Shown: positions 42,340 to 51,071, numbered from the stretch's first letter. The stretch is 64,000 nt of DNA from CAIXLI01 sp964587125 (GCA_964587125.1 CAZPKC010000004.1:55246-119245); one strand, 5' to 3'. The notes: generated from the sequence alone by a model not told the origin. Numbers and translations: made by a program.

Positions 42340-43095
42340 TTACCCCGCCGCGAATAATTCCAAATCCTCGTTCGGAATGTCGTAGTTGCCGAAGACGTTC
42401 TGAACGTCGTCGTTGTCTTCCAAGAGGTCGATGAATTTCAGCAATTCCTGCGCGGCGCCTCCCGCCAAGGGCGTTTCGGTTTTCGGAATCCATGTTAATT
42501 TGGCGCTTTCGGGCTCGCCGAATTTTGCTTCCAGAGCGCCGCGCACCGCGCCGAAATCCTCGACGGAACATGTAATCGCGTGCGAGGTTTCGTCGCTTTC
42601 GACGTTCTCGCCGCCCGCGTCGATGACCGCTTCCAGCATCGCGTCGGCCGAAGCGACTGAGGCTTTAAAAACGATCTCGCCCACGCGGGAAAACATGAAG
42701 GCGACCGAGCCGCTTTCGCCCAACGTTCCGCCGTTTTTCGAAAAATGCGTGCGGATTTCCGCCGCCGTTCGGTTGCGGTTGTCGGTCAACGCCTCGACGA
42801 TGAGCGCGATCCCGCCCGGGCCGTAGCCTTCGTAACGGACTTCCTCGAAATTCGCCGCGTCGGCGGCGCCCGGTTGCGCGGATTTGATTGCGCGGTCGAT
42901 GCGGTCTCCCGGCATGCTGGCTTTGCGCGCTTCCTTGATGGCGGCGCGCAGGCGCGGATTGTGAGCGGGATCGGGAATGCCTTGCTTGGCCGAAACGATG
43001 ATTTCGCGCGCGAGCTTGCTGAAAATTTTCGAACGCTTGGCTTCAGATTTGCTCTTCTGATGCATCACGTTCTTGGCGTGAGAGTGACCTGACAT
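42340..43095 (-). CDS. yebC: YebC/TACO1 family translational regulator
   Basis: A 251-residue protein with the family start MSGHSHAKNVMHQKSKSEAK, RSKIFSKLAREI, NPRLRAAIKEARKASMPGD and VRYEGYGPGGIALIVEALTDN. YebC-type proteins relieve ribosome stalling at difficult (proline-rich) sequences; older annotation calls them transcriptional regulators. AAGGA lies nine bases upstream of the ATG at 43095. The frame extends to 43194 but is not needed. It stands between the ychF stop and a convergent hypothetical gene. Confidence 0.95.
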   Translation of the reverse strand: MSGHSHAKNVMHQKSKSEAKRSKIFSKLAREIIVSAKQGIPDPAHNPRLRAAIKEARKASMPGDRIDRAIKSAQPGAADAANFEEVRYEGYGPGGIALIVEALTDNRNRTAAEIRTHFSKNGGTLGESGSVAFMFSRVGEIVFKASVASADAMLEAVIDAGGENVESDETSHAITCSVEDFGAVRGALEAKFGEPESAKLTWIPKTETPLAGGAAQELLKFIDLLEDNDDVQNVFGNYDIPNEDLELFAAG

Positions 43096-43190
43096 AATAA
43101 ACTGTCCTTTAATTGAAGTTAGGGCTGCGTTGCTAGCATAAATAAAATCAAGAGGCAAAAACCAGCCGTTTTTCAGCCTAAAACCCCATT

Positions 43191-44291
43191 TCACACATTA
43201 AACTTAAAATGGAACACGTCGCCGTCCTGCACCACGTAGTCTTTGCCTTCCTGACGCAGTTTTCCGGCCTCGCGCGCGCCCGCCTCGCCCTTGCAGGCAA
43301 TATAGTCGTCGTATGAAATCGTCTCCGCGCGAATAAACCCGCGTTCAAAATCCGTATGAATGACTCCGGCGGCCTGCGGCGCAAGCGACCCCTTCTTAAC
43401 CGTCCAGGCCTTCGATTCCTTCGGCCCCGCCGTAAAAAAAGTAATGAGCTGAAGCTTTTTATATCCCGCGCGAATAATTTTGTTCAACCCGGGTTCCGTC
43501 AATCCGAGCGAAGCCAAAAATTCCTTTTTCTCCTCCGCGCTTTCCAAAACAGCCACTTCGGACTCGATCTCGGCGGCGATGACGACGCATTCCGTCCCTT
43601 CGGCTTTGGCTCTGGCCGCCAGCTTTTCCGAAAGCGCATTTCCCTTTGCCGCATCTTCTTCGCCGACGTTCGCGACATAGAGAACCGGCTTCGATGTCAC
43701 AAGCTGCAACTGCCGCAATATTTCGAGTTTGTCAGGAGGCAGCTTCACGCTCCTCGCCGGTTTTCCCTCGCGCAACGCCGCAAGAACCGGCTCCATAACG
43801 GTCAGCTGCTCAATCGCTTCCTTATCGCCGAGTTTGGCTTTTTTATGCCCGCTGTTGACGCGTTTTTCGAGGCCATCGAGATCGGCGAGCATCAGTTCGG
43901 TATCGACCGTTTCGGCGTCGCGGAGCGGATCGACCGAGCCTTCGACGTGGGTGACGTCTCCGCCCTCAAAGCACCGCACGACATGGATGATCGCGTCGAC
44001 TTCGCGGATATGCGCGAGAAACTGGTTGCCCAAGCCTTCGCCCTTCGCCGCGCCGCGCACAAGGCCTGCGATATCGACGAACTCAAGCTGCGTCGGGACG
44101 ATTTTGGCGGAATTGGCGAGCGCCGAGAGTTTATCGAGCCGTTCGTCCGGCACGGCAACGACGCCGATATTCGGCTCGATCGTGCAGAACGGATAGTTGG
44201 CGGCCTGAGCGGCAGCCGTCGCCGTCAGCGCGTTGAACAAAGTCGATTTGCCGACGTTCGGCAATCCGACGATCCCGCAATTGAATCCCAT
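43191..44291 (-). CDS. ychF: Redox-regulated ATPase YchF (OLA1 family)
   Basis: A 366-residue Obg-family P-loop protein that prefers ATP to GTP. Motifs are GLPNVGKSTLFNALT (10-24), NYPFCTIEPNIG, DIAGLVRGAAKGEGLGNQFL (near 70) and, in place of NKxD, YVANVGEED, followed by the C-terminal TGS domain (LITFFTAGPKESKAWTVKKG). It binds ribosomes and acts in stress responses. GAGGAA sits seven bases before the start. A CtrA-type box lies upstream on the other strand. Confidence 0.97.
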   Translation of the reverse strand: MGFNCGIVGLPNVGKSTLFNALTATAAAQAANYPFCTIEPNIGVVAVPDERLDKLSALANSAKIVPTQLEFVDIAGLVRGAAKGEGLGNQFLAHIREVDAIIHVVRCFEGGDVTHVEGSVDPLRDAETVDTELMLADLDGLEKRVNSGHKKAKLGDKEAIEQLTVMEPVLAALREGKPARSVKLPPDKLEILRQLQLVTSKPVLYVANVGEEDAAKGNALSEKLAARAKAEGTECVVIAAEIESEVAVLESAEEKKEFLASLGLTEPGLNKIIRAGYKKLQLITFFTAGPKESKAWTVKKGSLAPQAAGVIHTDFERGFIRAETISYDDYIACKGEAGAREAGKLRQEGKDYVVQDGDVFHFKFNV

Positions 44292-44332
44292 GGCGTGTTT
44301 CCTCGATGAAACCCTTCAGGGGATATAGTCGG

Positions 44333-44368
44333 TTAACCATCTAAATGCACATCTTTTTTGTCTATGTT
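44333..44368 (+). promoter_or_regulatory. CtrA-type promoter: TTAACCAT box with -10
   Basis: TTAACCATCTAAATG starts at 44333, and TATGTT begins exactly 30 bases later (44363), the same geometry as the sites at 40081, 40701 and 41376. The next plus-strand gene starts at 44456. Confidence 0.45.
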
Positions 44369-44455
44369 TATGAAACTATTTGAAGAAAGAGGCTCCCATT
44401 TGCTAAGATTCCGCGCTTAATGTTTTAAAGAAGTATGTTTTGAAAGAAATTAACG

Positions 44456-44965
44456 GTGGAAAACGCTTTTTACATCATTAACGCTTTTGATCTCCCTTCA
44501 ATCAAAGAAAGAAGGGCGAGCATTGAGGATTGCTTCATCGTCTGCGATCTTAGGACGGAGAAGACCTATCTGGCGACGGAGATTAGCGTACGCGATTTTC
44601 CGGATCCCCGACAGAAAGGGGTGTTGGCGATTCCAAGAGAATCCATAATTTTTGTTTGTCGTTCGGGCGAATGGGCGTCTTTTGAAGAAGTGGAAACGCA
44701 GATCAAAAGGAAGAAATTATCCGAGAACGAGGAGAAAAGGGCCCTTGAATGGAATAATCGGTATTGGGGAACCCTGGAAAAATGCAGCAAACTTGTGCAG
44801 GAAATTTTGGATCCTTCCGGAAGGCCGCAAGACGGGTGGGAACAAAACTGCGGGCTTGTAGGCTTTGAAATCGCTACGCCGGAGATTCTAAATCTCAATC
44901 CAAAGCGTTATAGAATTATTTCCCGAACCCCGCGCCTATCCGACGAAAATTCTTGCAAGCCATAA
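44456..44965 (+). CDS. Hypothetical protein, 169 residues
   Basis: Unrecognised soluble protein. It has a beta-rich N-terminal half (AFYIINAFDLPSIKERRASI, DCFIVCDLRTEKTYLATEIS, SIIFVCRSGEWASF) and a helical, charged middle (VETQIKRKKLSENEEKRALE). The start is a GTG with a poor ribosome binding site. The 3' end overlaps the convergent zinc-knuckle gene by 30 bases. It has a CtrA-type promoter upstream and codon use less GC-biased than ychF. Confidence 0.58.
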   Translation: MENAFYIINAFDLPSIKERRASIEDCFIVCDLRTEKTYLATEISVRDFPDPRQKGVLAIPRESIIFVCRSGEWASFEEVETQIKRKKLSENEEKRALEWNNRYWGTLEKCSKLVQEILDPSGRPQDGWEQNCGLVGFEIATPEILNLNPKRYRIISRTPRLSDENSCKP

Positions 44966-46510
44966 CGGCTTGGCCGGAGCCAGAAGCAGAAAAAGGATAA
45001 ACGCGGCGATAATTTCCGCTGCCATGCCGAGACCCGTTTTGCCGATCATTTGTTTCAACGCGAAAGGCATTTGGGGAAACCGGCTTTTCAACGCAAGACG
45101 TGTCGAGAAATTCAAAATGCCCCAACTCGCCCCAAGCGCGCCTGCCAGAGCCGCCAGATCGAGCCCGAACGCGGCGCGATAATCCAAACCCGACGTCGCC
45201 TGCGCCTCGATGCCTTTCATGAAGAAAAAATAGAAAAACGCGATGCAAAAACCCCCGCAAAGCGACGCCGCGATCGCGCGCGTTTTGAGGGTCGTCTTTT
45301 TTAAAGCCAGCCGCATATCGCCCAAAATCGCCCCGATAGCTTCCTGCGAAAGGCCGAAGGGATAAAGCTTGCGCACGTCTCTTTCGCTTTCTTTGCCCGT
45401 CGCCGTCAGGGAAAGGATATCCTTCATCGCGCGCGCGCCGAGCGCGTTCTCCAAAGGCGCTTGCCCGAGGGCGGCGCTGTGCAACTTGTCGCGCCACGGC
45501 TTGAGCGACAGATCGAGGAAATTCGGAACGCCCGAAAGCGCGCAACGCTTACCCACGGCGGAAACGAGCGCTTTCTTGCCGCCGAAATCCATCTTCATTT
45601 CGGCGTAAGGCAGCGTCGCGGTGTATAGCAAAACGGGAATTTTTTCCTTTGGCGTGGGGTCTTCCTTGTTCTCCTTCGGCGGATCGGAAGACACGATGTC
45701 GGCGTGGCCTTTGCCCAGATTTTCGATGCCGATACGGTCCAATCCGCGCCTGAGGCCGCTGGGCAAATTTTCGTGGGACAATGTGAAATGCGTTTCCGCG
45801 CCGCAGATCACCTTGACTTCCTGCGTCATCGCGCCGCTGGCTTGGCAGGAGGGGCAGGGCGTTCCCCGGTTGCCGTTGCAGGCGGGGCACGCAACGTGCC
45901 CCTGCATTTGGCAGAAGCGGCACGGCGCCAGACGCGTTCCGTTGCAAATGGGGCAAGCTTGGCCGGGTTGATGCGGGTCTTCGCCGCGGCCCTGGCAGTT
46001 GTAACAAAGTTCGCGGCCTTGCCCTTGGCATTGCGCGCAAACGACAAAGCCTTTGCCGAGGCATTGTTCGCACACGAGCATTTTCTGGCCGCGGCATCTC
46101 GGGCAAACTTCGGTCGCGGCGTAAACGGCGGATTTTTCGGGCAGCGTGACTTTGGCGGAATGCAGGCCCCAGCCTTGGTTTTGGCTGGATTTAAGTTCTT
46201 TGACCGTCGCCGCGACCCAATCCGGATTTTCGCGGAATTCCTGCCGGTGTTTGAGGATGGCTTCCTGTAACGCCGCGAAAGACTCCACGGAACGCCGGTC
46301 CTTGCCTCTGACGCTGCCCGGATAGGAAACGTTTTCCGTCTCGCACAGAGGCGAAACTTCCATGATTCCCTTCAGCGCGACAATTTGTTCCTGAGTTTCG
46401 AAAACGGCGAGGGATTTGGGATCGAGTCCGTTGCCGTCCGCGATTTTTTGAAGGCGGGCGAGCGCGCGCGAGGAAAGAGTCTGGAGCGGGGGTTGCGTCT
46501 GTTCGGCCAC
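44936..46510 (-). CDS. Membrane protein with DnaJ-type zinc knuckles but no J domain
   Basis: A 524-residue protein. Residues about 125-225 hold at least seven CxxC pairs of the CxxCxGxG kind (CPRCRGQK, CEQCLGKG, CAQCQGQG, CYNCQGRG, CPICNGTR, CPACNGNR, CPSCQASG), like the zinc-binding domain of DnaJ repeated. No HPD J domain is present. A mixed domain follows (235-400), and the last 125 residues contain three to four membrane helices. It could tether a zinc-dependent chaperone-like or redox module to the inner membrane. No close family is recognised. It overlaps the convergent 44456 gene by 30 bases. Confidence 0.72.
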   Translation of the reverse strand: MAEQTQPPLQTLSSRALARLQKIADGNGLDPKSLAVFETQEQIVALKGIMEVSPLCETENVSYPGSVRGKDRRSVESFAALQEAILKHRQEFRENPDWVAATVKELKSSQNQGWGLHSAKVTLPEKSAVYAATEVCPRCRGQKMLVCEQCLGKGFVVCAQCQGQGRELCYNCQGRGEDPHQPGQACPICNGTRLAPCRFCQMQGHVACPACNGNRGTPCPSCQASGAMTQEVKVICGAETHFTLSHENLPSGLRRGLDRIGIENLGKGHADIVSSDPPKENKEDPTPKEKIPVLLYTATLPYAEMKMDFGGKKALVSAVGKRCALSGVPNFLDLSLKPWRDKLHSAALGQAPLENALGARAMKDILSLTATGKESERDVRKLYPFGLSQEAIGAILGDMRLALKKTTLKTRAIAASLCGGFCIAFFYFFFMKGIEAQATSGLDYRAAFGLDLAALAGALGASWGILNFSTRLALKSRFPQMPFALKQMIGKTGLGMAAEIIAAFILFLLLAPAKPLWLARIFVG

Positions 46511-46574
46511 GAAATTTTCCGATTTAGCTGCGATTGTTTAACGCTATCACAGCGCGCGAAATTAACAAATACCG

Positions 46575-49406
46575 TCACGCCGTTCGCTTTTTTCCTTTTA
46601 AATATTCCGCCAGATACCTGCCTGTATGGCTTTCCTTGCAAGCAGCGACGTCTTCGGGCGCGCCGGTGGCGACGATCCTGCCGCCGCCTTCGCCTCCTTC
46701 GGGGCCGAGGTCGATGATGTGATCCGCCGTTTTGATGACCTCGAGATTATGCTCGATCACGATGACGGTATTTCCCTGATCGACCAGCGCGTGCAGAACT
46801 TCGAGCAATTTTTTCACATCGTCGAAATGCAAGCCCGTCGTCGGCTCGTCGAGGATATAAAGCGTTTTTCCCGTCGCGCGGCGCGCCAATTCTTTAGCCA
46901 ATTTCACGCGCTGCGCCTCGCCGCCCGAAAGCGTCGTGGCCGATTGCCCGATTTCGATATACGACAATCCGACGCGGTTCAGCGTTTCCATTTTATCGCG
47001 GATGCCCGGTACGGTTTTGAAAAATTCCGCGCCTTCCTCGACTGTCATATCCAAAATATCGGCGATGCTTTTGCCGCGATAAAGAATTTCCAATGTTTCG
47101 CGGTTATAGCGTTTGCCAAGGCATTCGTCGCATGTCACGAAGACATCGGGCAGGAAGTTCATTTCGATTCTGATCGTGCCGTCGCCTTCGCAAGCCTCGC
47201 ACCTGCCTCCCTTGACGTTGAACGAAAAACGCCCGGGCGCATAGCCTCGCGCCTTGGATTCCGGCAATCCGGCAAACCATTCGCGGATAGGCGTGAACGC
47301 GCCCGTATATGTCGCGGGATTCGACCTCGGCGTGCGGCCGATGGGCGATTGGTCGATATCGACTATTTTATCGATAAACTCAGTGCCTTTGATCGCATCG
47401 TGAGGCTCGGGAATGTCGCGCGCGAAGTTCAGCTTTTTCGCCAAAGCCTTGTAAAGCGTTTCGATCACGAGCGTCGATTTGCCCCCGCCCGAAACGCCCG
47501 TCACCGCCGTAAACGTGCCGAGCGGAAACCGCGCCTCGATTTTCTTCAGATTATTTCCAGAAGCGCCCAAAACTTCAAGCCACATGCCCTTGCGCGGCGC
47601 GCGGCGCGCGGACGGAATAGGAATGAATTTTTCGCCACGCAGATATTGCGCCGTGATGCTTTCGGGACATTTTTCGACCTCTTCGGGCGTGCCCGCGGCG
47701 ATGACATGCCCGCCATGAATGCCCGCGCCAGGACCTATGTCGATCAGATAATCGGCTTTCCTGATCGCGTCTTCGTCATGTTCGACGACAAGAACCGTGT
47801 TGCCGAGATCGCGCAGTCTTTTGAGCGTTTCCAGAAGCCGGTCGTTGTCGCGCTGATGAAGGCCGATGCTCGGCTCGTCCAAAACGTACAAAACGCCCGT
47901 CAGTCCCGACCCGATTTGAGAGGCAAGCCGGATACGCTGGCTTTCCCCGCCCGACAGCGTGCCCGAGGCTCGCGACAACGCCAAATATTCCAATCCGACA
48001 TTGTTTAAAAATCCCAAGCGTTCGTTGATTTCCTTCAATATCCGCGAGGAAATTTCACGCTGCTTCTGCGTCAAGGATTTTGGCAAATCCTTGAACCACG
48101 CAGCGGCGGCTTTGATCGAAAAATCCGTCACTTCGCTGATATTTTTTCCCGCGATTTTGACGCACAACGCCTCCGGCTTCAGCCGCATCCCGCGGCAAAC
48201 GTCGCAAGGCTTGCTGAGCTGATATTTGGAAAGCTCGTCGCGCATCCAATCGCTGTCGGTGTTTCGCCAGCGCCGTTCGATGTTGGGGATGACGCCTTCG
48301 AAAGGCTTGTTGTGGCGATACGAGTGATTGGCTTCGCGGTAAGTAAACTTGATCGGCGTATCGCCGGTGCCGTACAGCAAAGCATTGCGGAATTCTTCCG
48401 GCAGCTTGTTCCACGGCGTCAGCATGCTTTGCTTATACGTGCGGCACATCGCTTCGAGGACTTGCATATAAAAAGTCTTCCACGGAACGATCGCTTCGTC
48501 GGCGAGGCACGCGGTTTTATCCGGCACGACGAGATCGGGATCGAAATACAGTTTTTGCCCCAATCCGTCGCACGCGGGACAGGCTCCGTGAGGATTGTTG
48601 AACGAAAAAAGCCGAGGTTCGATTTCCTCGATCGTGAATCCGCTGACGGGACAGGCGAATTTGGAAGAAAAAGTCGTGATTTTCTTCGTTTCGGCGTCTT
48701 CGACCAGCAACAATCCATCCGCCAATTTCAACGCCGTTTCGATGGAATCCGGCAAGCGGTTATCGAGATCGGGCTTGACCACCAAGCGATCCACTACCAC
48801 CGCGATATCGTGCTTCTTTTTCTTGTCGAGCGCGGGGGCTTCGTCGATATCGTAAATTTTTCCGTCGATCTTGACGCGCTGAAAACCTTTTTTGCGCAGT
48901 TCCACGAGTTCTTTTTTGTATTCGCCTTTGCGCCCGCGCACGATGGGCGCTTGCAGCATTAATTTGGTTCCCTCGTTCATCGCGCGGATGCGGTCGGCCA
49001 TTTGCGTGACCGTCTGGCTTTCGATGGGAAGCCCCGTCGCGGGCGAATAGGGGATGCCGATGCGCGCGTAGAGGAGGCGCAAATAATCGTAGATTTCCGT
49101 GACCGTTCCGACGGTCGAGCGCGGATTGTGCGAGGTCGTTTTCTGCTCGATGGAAATAGCGGGAGAAAGCCCGTCGATGGCGTCCACGTCGGGCTTCTGC
49201 ATCATCTCCAAAAATTGCCGCGCGTAGGCCGACAGGCTTTCGACATAGCGCCTCTGCCCCTCGGCATAGATCGTGTCGAAAGCGAGCGACGATTTTCCCG
49301 ATCCCGAAAGGCCCGTGATGACCACCAGCCTGTCGCGCGGAATAACCACGTCGATATTCTTCAAATTATGTTCGCGCGCCCCGCGGACGTGAATTTCTGT
49401 CTGCAT
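46575..49406 (-). CDS. uvrA: Excinuclease ABC subunit A
   Basis: A 943-residue ABC-type DNA damage sensor of nucleotide excision repair. It starts MQTEIHVRGAREHNLKNIDV, with Walker A GLSGSGKSSLAFDTIYAEGQ, zinc modules (CPVSGF..CPACDGLG and CEACEGDG..CDECLGKRY), two ABC signatures (LSGGESQRIRLASQIG, LSGGEAQRVKLAKELA) and a second Walker A GVSGGGKSTLVIETL. The open frame continues to 49799 through a family-A palindrome, but the usual start at 49406 gives the family length. No LexA box was recognised by eye upstream. Confidence 0.97.
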   Translation of the reverse strand: MQTEIHVRGAREHNLKNIDVVIPRDRLVVITGLSGSGKSSLAFDTIYAEGQRRYVESLSAYARQFLEMMQKPDVDAIDGLSPAISIEQKTTSHNPRSTVGTVTEIYDYLRLLYARIGIPYSPATGLPIESQTVTQMADRIRAMNEGTKLMLQAPIVRGRKGEYKKELVELRKKGFQRVKIDGKIYDIDEAPALDKKKKHDIAVVVDRLVVKPDLDNRLPDSIETALKLADGLLLVEDAETKKITTFSSKFACPVSGFTIEEIEPRLFSFNNPHGACPACDGLGQKLYFDPDLVVPDKTACLADEAIVPWKTFYMQVLEAMCRTYKQSMLTPWNKLPEEFRNALLYGTGDTPIKFTYREANHSYRHNKPFEGVIPNIERRWRNTDSDWMRDELSKYQLSKPCDVCRGMRLKPEALCVKIAGKNISEVTDFSIKAAAAWFKDLPKSLTQKQREISSRILKEINERLGFLNNVGLEYLALSRASGTLSGGESQRIRLASQIGSGLTGVLYVLDEPSIGLHQRDNDRLLETLKRLRDLGNTVLVVEHDEDAIRKADYLIDIGPGAGIHGGHVIAAGTPEEVEKCPESITAQYLRGEKFIPIPSARRAPRKGMWLEVLGASGNNLKKIEARFPLGTFTAVTGVSGGGKSTLVIETLYKALAKKLNFARDIPEPHDAIKGTEFIDKIVDIDQSPIGRTPRSNPATYTGAFTPIREWFAGLPESKARGYAPGRFSFNVKGGRCEACEGDGTIRIEMNFLPDVFVTCDECLGKRYNRETLEILYRGKSIADILDMTVEEGAEFFKTVPGIRDKMETLNRVGLSYIEIGQSATTLSGGEAQRVKLAKELARRATGKTLYILDEPTTGLHFDDVKKLLEVLHALVDQGNTVIVIEHNLEVIKTADHIIDLGPEGGEGGGRIVATGAPEDVAACKESHTGRYLAEYLKGKKRTA

Positions 49407-49455
49407 CAGAGGAATATGAGGCTTTATGAGGTAAATTGCGAGTCGTTGACATTGA

Positions 49456-49507
49456 GCGCGACTACTCTGCGGTACGCCCTTCGGGCTCCCCGCAACCGTG
49501 ACTGCGC
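49456..49507. repeat. Palindromic repeat, family A copy 3
   Basis: gcgcgactactctgcggtac, short loop, ccccgcaaccgtgactgcgc. It sits between the divergent uvrA and ssb genes, 50 bases upstream of the uvrA ATG. One reading frame through it stays open into uvrA and reads VPQSSR, as in the copy inside the pseudouridine synthase gene. Confidence 0.75.
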
Positions 49508-49611
49508 CAGTTTGTTCTTGAAATGTTCTTTTTCTCGTCCTATAACTTTTCTGGACTCGAAGGGGCAAACGTCTAGAGTCGCCTCTCAACATTTTCATGC
49601 GGGAGAAACAA

Positions 49612-50076
49612 ATGGCAGGCAGCGTCAACAAGGTGATTTTAGTCGGCAATCTGGGGCGCGACCCCGAAATCCGCAGTTTCCAAAACGGCGGGCGCGTGGC
49701 CTCGTTCTCGCTGGCGACGTCCGAGAACTGGAAAGATAAAACGACCGGTGAGAAAAAGGAACGCACCGAATGGCACCGCGTTTCGGTCTTGAACGACAAG
49801 CTCGTCGAAGTCGTCGAACGCTATATCAAGAAAGGCTCCAAGCTTTACGTCGAGGGGCAGCTTGAAACCCGCAAGTACACCGACAAGGACGGCGTCGAAA
49901 AATACACGACTGAAGTCGTCCTGCGCCCCTTCCGCGGCGAAATCACGATGCTCGACAGCGCAAGCAGCCGCGGCGCGAACATTCCGCCGCCGCCGACCGA
50001 AGATCAAATCGCGGGCGGCTCCTCATCCCCGAAAGGCGGCTCCGGCGCGGATTTGGACGACAGCATTCCATTCTAA
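49612..50076 (+). CDS. ssb: Single-stranded DNA-binding protein
   Basis: A 154-residue SSB. The OB fold (SVNKVILVGNLGRDPEIRSF, VASFSLATSENWKDKTTGEK, TEWHRVSVLNDKLVEVVERY) spans residues 1-110. A short Gly/Ser/Pro linker follows and the acidic tip DLDDSIPF recruits repair and replication partners. GGGAG lies nine bases upstream of the start. It is divergent from uvrA, the classic uvrA-ssb arrangement. Confidence 0.96.
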   Translation: MAGSVNKVILVGNLGRDPEIRSFQNGGRVASFSLATSENWKDKTTGEKKERTEWHRVSVLNDKLVEVVERYIKKGSKLYVEGQLETRKYTDKDGVEKYTTEVVLRPFRGEITMLDSASSRGANIPPPPTEDQIAGGSSSPKGGSGADLDDSIPF

Positions 50077-50111
50077 GAAGGATTCTTTATGAATGGCTGA
50101 ATGAGGCAGAA

Positions 50112-50321
50112 ATGACCTATTATAATATGAGAAATGAGCGGTTTGAGACTTTTCACACAGACGCAAGAGATCTTAGTGATGCTCTTTCCATTTTTGGAAC
50201 GCAGCTTAATGAGAAACTTGCAATTTCTGGTGATGGAATCCCCAAATATATGCTCGACGAGTGGGAAGAAAGTCCGCATTGGGTTAATTATCACATCCCT
50301 GTTTTTTTAGTTCACGCGTGA
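50112..50321 (+). CDS. Possible small hypothetical protein after ssb
   Basis: A 69-codon frame of polar, non-repetitive protein (NERFETFHTDARDLSDALSI, IPKYMLDEWEESPHWVNYHI). GAGGCAGAA lies upstream of the ATG. It is AT-rich compared with ssb and matches no family I know. A palindromic repeat follows directly. It could be real or a remnant. Confidence 0.38.
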   Translation: MTYYNMRNERFETFHTDARDLSDALSIFGTQLNEKLAISGDGIPKYMLDEWEESPHWVNYHIPVFLVHA

Positions 50322-50337
50322 CATTTCTACCCAGATT

Positions 50338-50380
50338 GTCATTCCGGAAAATTTGCGAAGCAAATTTGTCCGGAACCCAG
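50338..50380. repeat. Palindromic repeat, family B copy 3
   Basis: gtcattccggaaaatttgcg / aagcaaatttgtccggaacccag: a near-perfect hairpin (ccggaaaatttgc / gcaaatttgtccgg). It is the left border of the GIY-YIG region. Confidence 0.8.
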
Positions 50381-50399
50381 TTAGCCTTTCCACAAGAGC

Positions 50400-50510
50400 A
50401 TGAGTGCAGAATTTGAAACGGGCGACAACGTTTATCTTCTTTTCGGCGGAGTTTTCAAAACGTTTTGTCTCGGCGTGATTCTGGATTCGGCAACAATGCT
50501 TTTATGGGTA
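50400..50510 (+). pseudogene. Internally deleted copy of the GIY-YIG nuclease gene
   Basis: The start atgagtgcagaatttgaaac (MSAEFETGDNVYLL) is a diverged copy of the start of the intact gene at 50593 (MSAEYETGGYVYLL), with the same agagc leader. After about 50 bases similarity is lost, then resumes in the ggcgtga...gtattctgactggg tail, which matches the 3' flank of the intact gene (about 50905-50950). The catalytic middle is missing. It lies between two family-B palindromes. Confidence 0.7.
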
Positions 50511-50515
50511 TTCTG

Positions 50516-50577
50516 ACTGGGTTCCGGACAAACTTTCTTTCGCGCAAAAGCGCGAAAAGAAAGTTTTCCGGAATGAC
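50516..50577. repeat. Palindromic repeat, family B copy 4
   Basis: ctgggttccggacaaactttc, centre tttcgcgcaaaagcgcgaaa, then gaaagttttccggaatgac. It is a long hairpin separating the deleted and intact GIY-YIG units. Same end sequences as copies 3 and 5, different loop. Confidence 0.8.
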
Positions 50578-50592
50578 GAAAGAAGAAAGAGC

Positions 50593-50910
50593 ATGAGCGC
50601 AGAATATGAAACTGGCGGATACGTTTACCTGCTTGCCAGCAAAATGGCAGGAACGATCTACGTCGGCGTGACCTCGAACTTGGTCAAACGCATCACGGAA
50701 CACCGCGAAGGAATAACGAAAGGGTTTACCTCAAAACATAAAGTGCATCGGCTCGTTTACTTCGAGCAACACGGGACGATTGTAAATGCGATTAAACGGG
50801 AGAAGAAGATCAAGGGATGGAAACGGGCTTGGAAAATCAGGCTGATCGAAAAAGGGAATCCGAAATGGGACGATCTTTATCCAGAAATTGTTCGTTGGGA
50901 TAAGGCGTGA
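50593..50910 (+). CDS. GIY-YIG nuclease family protein (single domain)
   Basis: A 105-residue stand-alone GIY-YIG domain of the UPF0213/YhbQ-like type. It has the GIY strand YVYLLASK, the YIG-like strand TIYVGVTSNLVKRITEHREG with the catalytic Arg, then LVYFEQHGTIVNAIKREKKI with the metal-binding Glu region, and KGWKRAWKIRLIE at the end. The biological role of these small nucleases is not established. It is flanked on both sides by family-B palindromes and preceded by a truncated copy of itself, which suggests that gene plus palindromes moves or duplicates as a unit. Confidence 0.88.
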   Translation: MSAEYETGGYVYLLASKMAGTIYVGVTSNLVKRITEHREGITKGFTSKHKVHRLVYFEQHGTIVNAIKREKKIKGWKRAWKIRLIEKGNPKWDDLYPEIVRWDKA

Positions 50911-50945
50911 ATAATTTGGCGACAGAGTTTTTGTGGAAATTCTGA

Positions 50946-50988
50946 CTGGGTTCCGGACAAATTTGCTTCGCAAATTTTCCGGAATGAC
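50946..50988. repeat. Palindromic repeat, family B copy 5
   Basis: ctgggttccggacaaatttg / cttcgcaaattttccggaatgac, the inverse orientation of copy 3 (50338). It is the right border of the GIY-YIG region. Confidence 0.8.
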
Positions 50989-51071
50989 GAAATAAATGAA
51001 TAGTTATTCAATAATAACAGCGAGGAACGATTAAAAAACACCGCATAAGAAACGCTTCATAATAACCCTCC

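Noticed and set aside
49407..49799. N-terminal extension of UvrA by 131 residues
   Set aside because: It crosses a palindromic repeat and the ssb promoter region. UvrA proteins begin at the equivalent of MQTEIHVRGA, giving the normal length of about 940.
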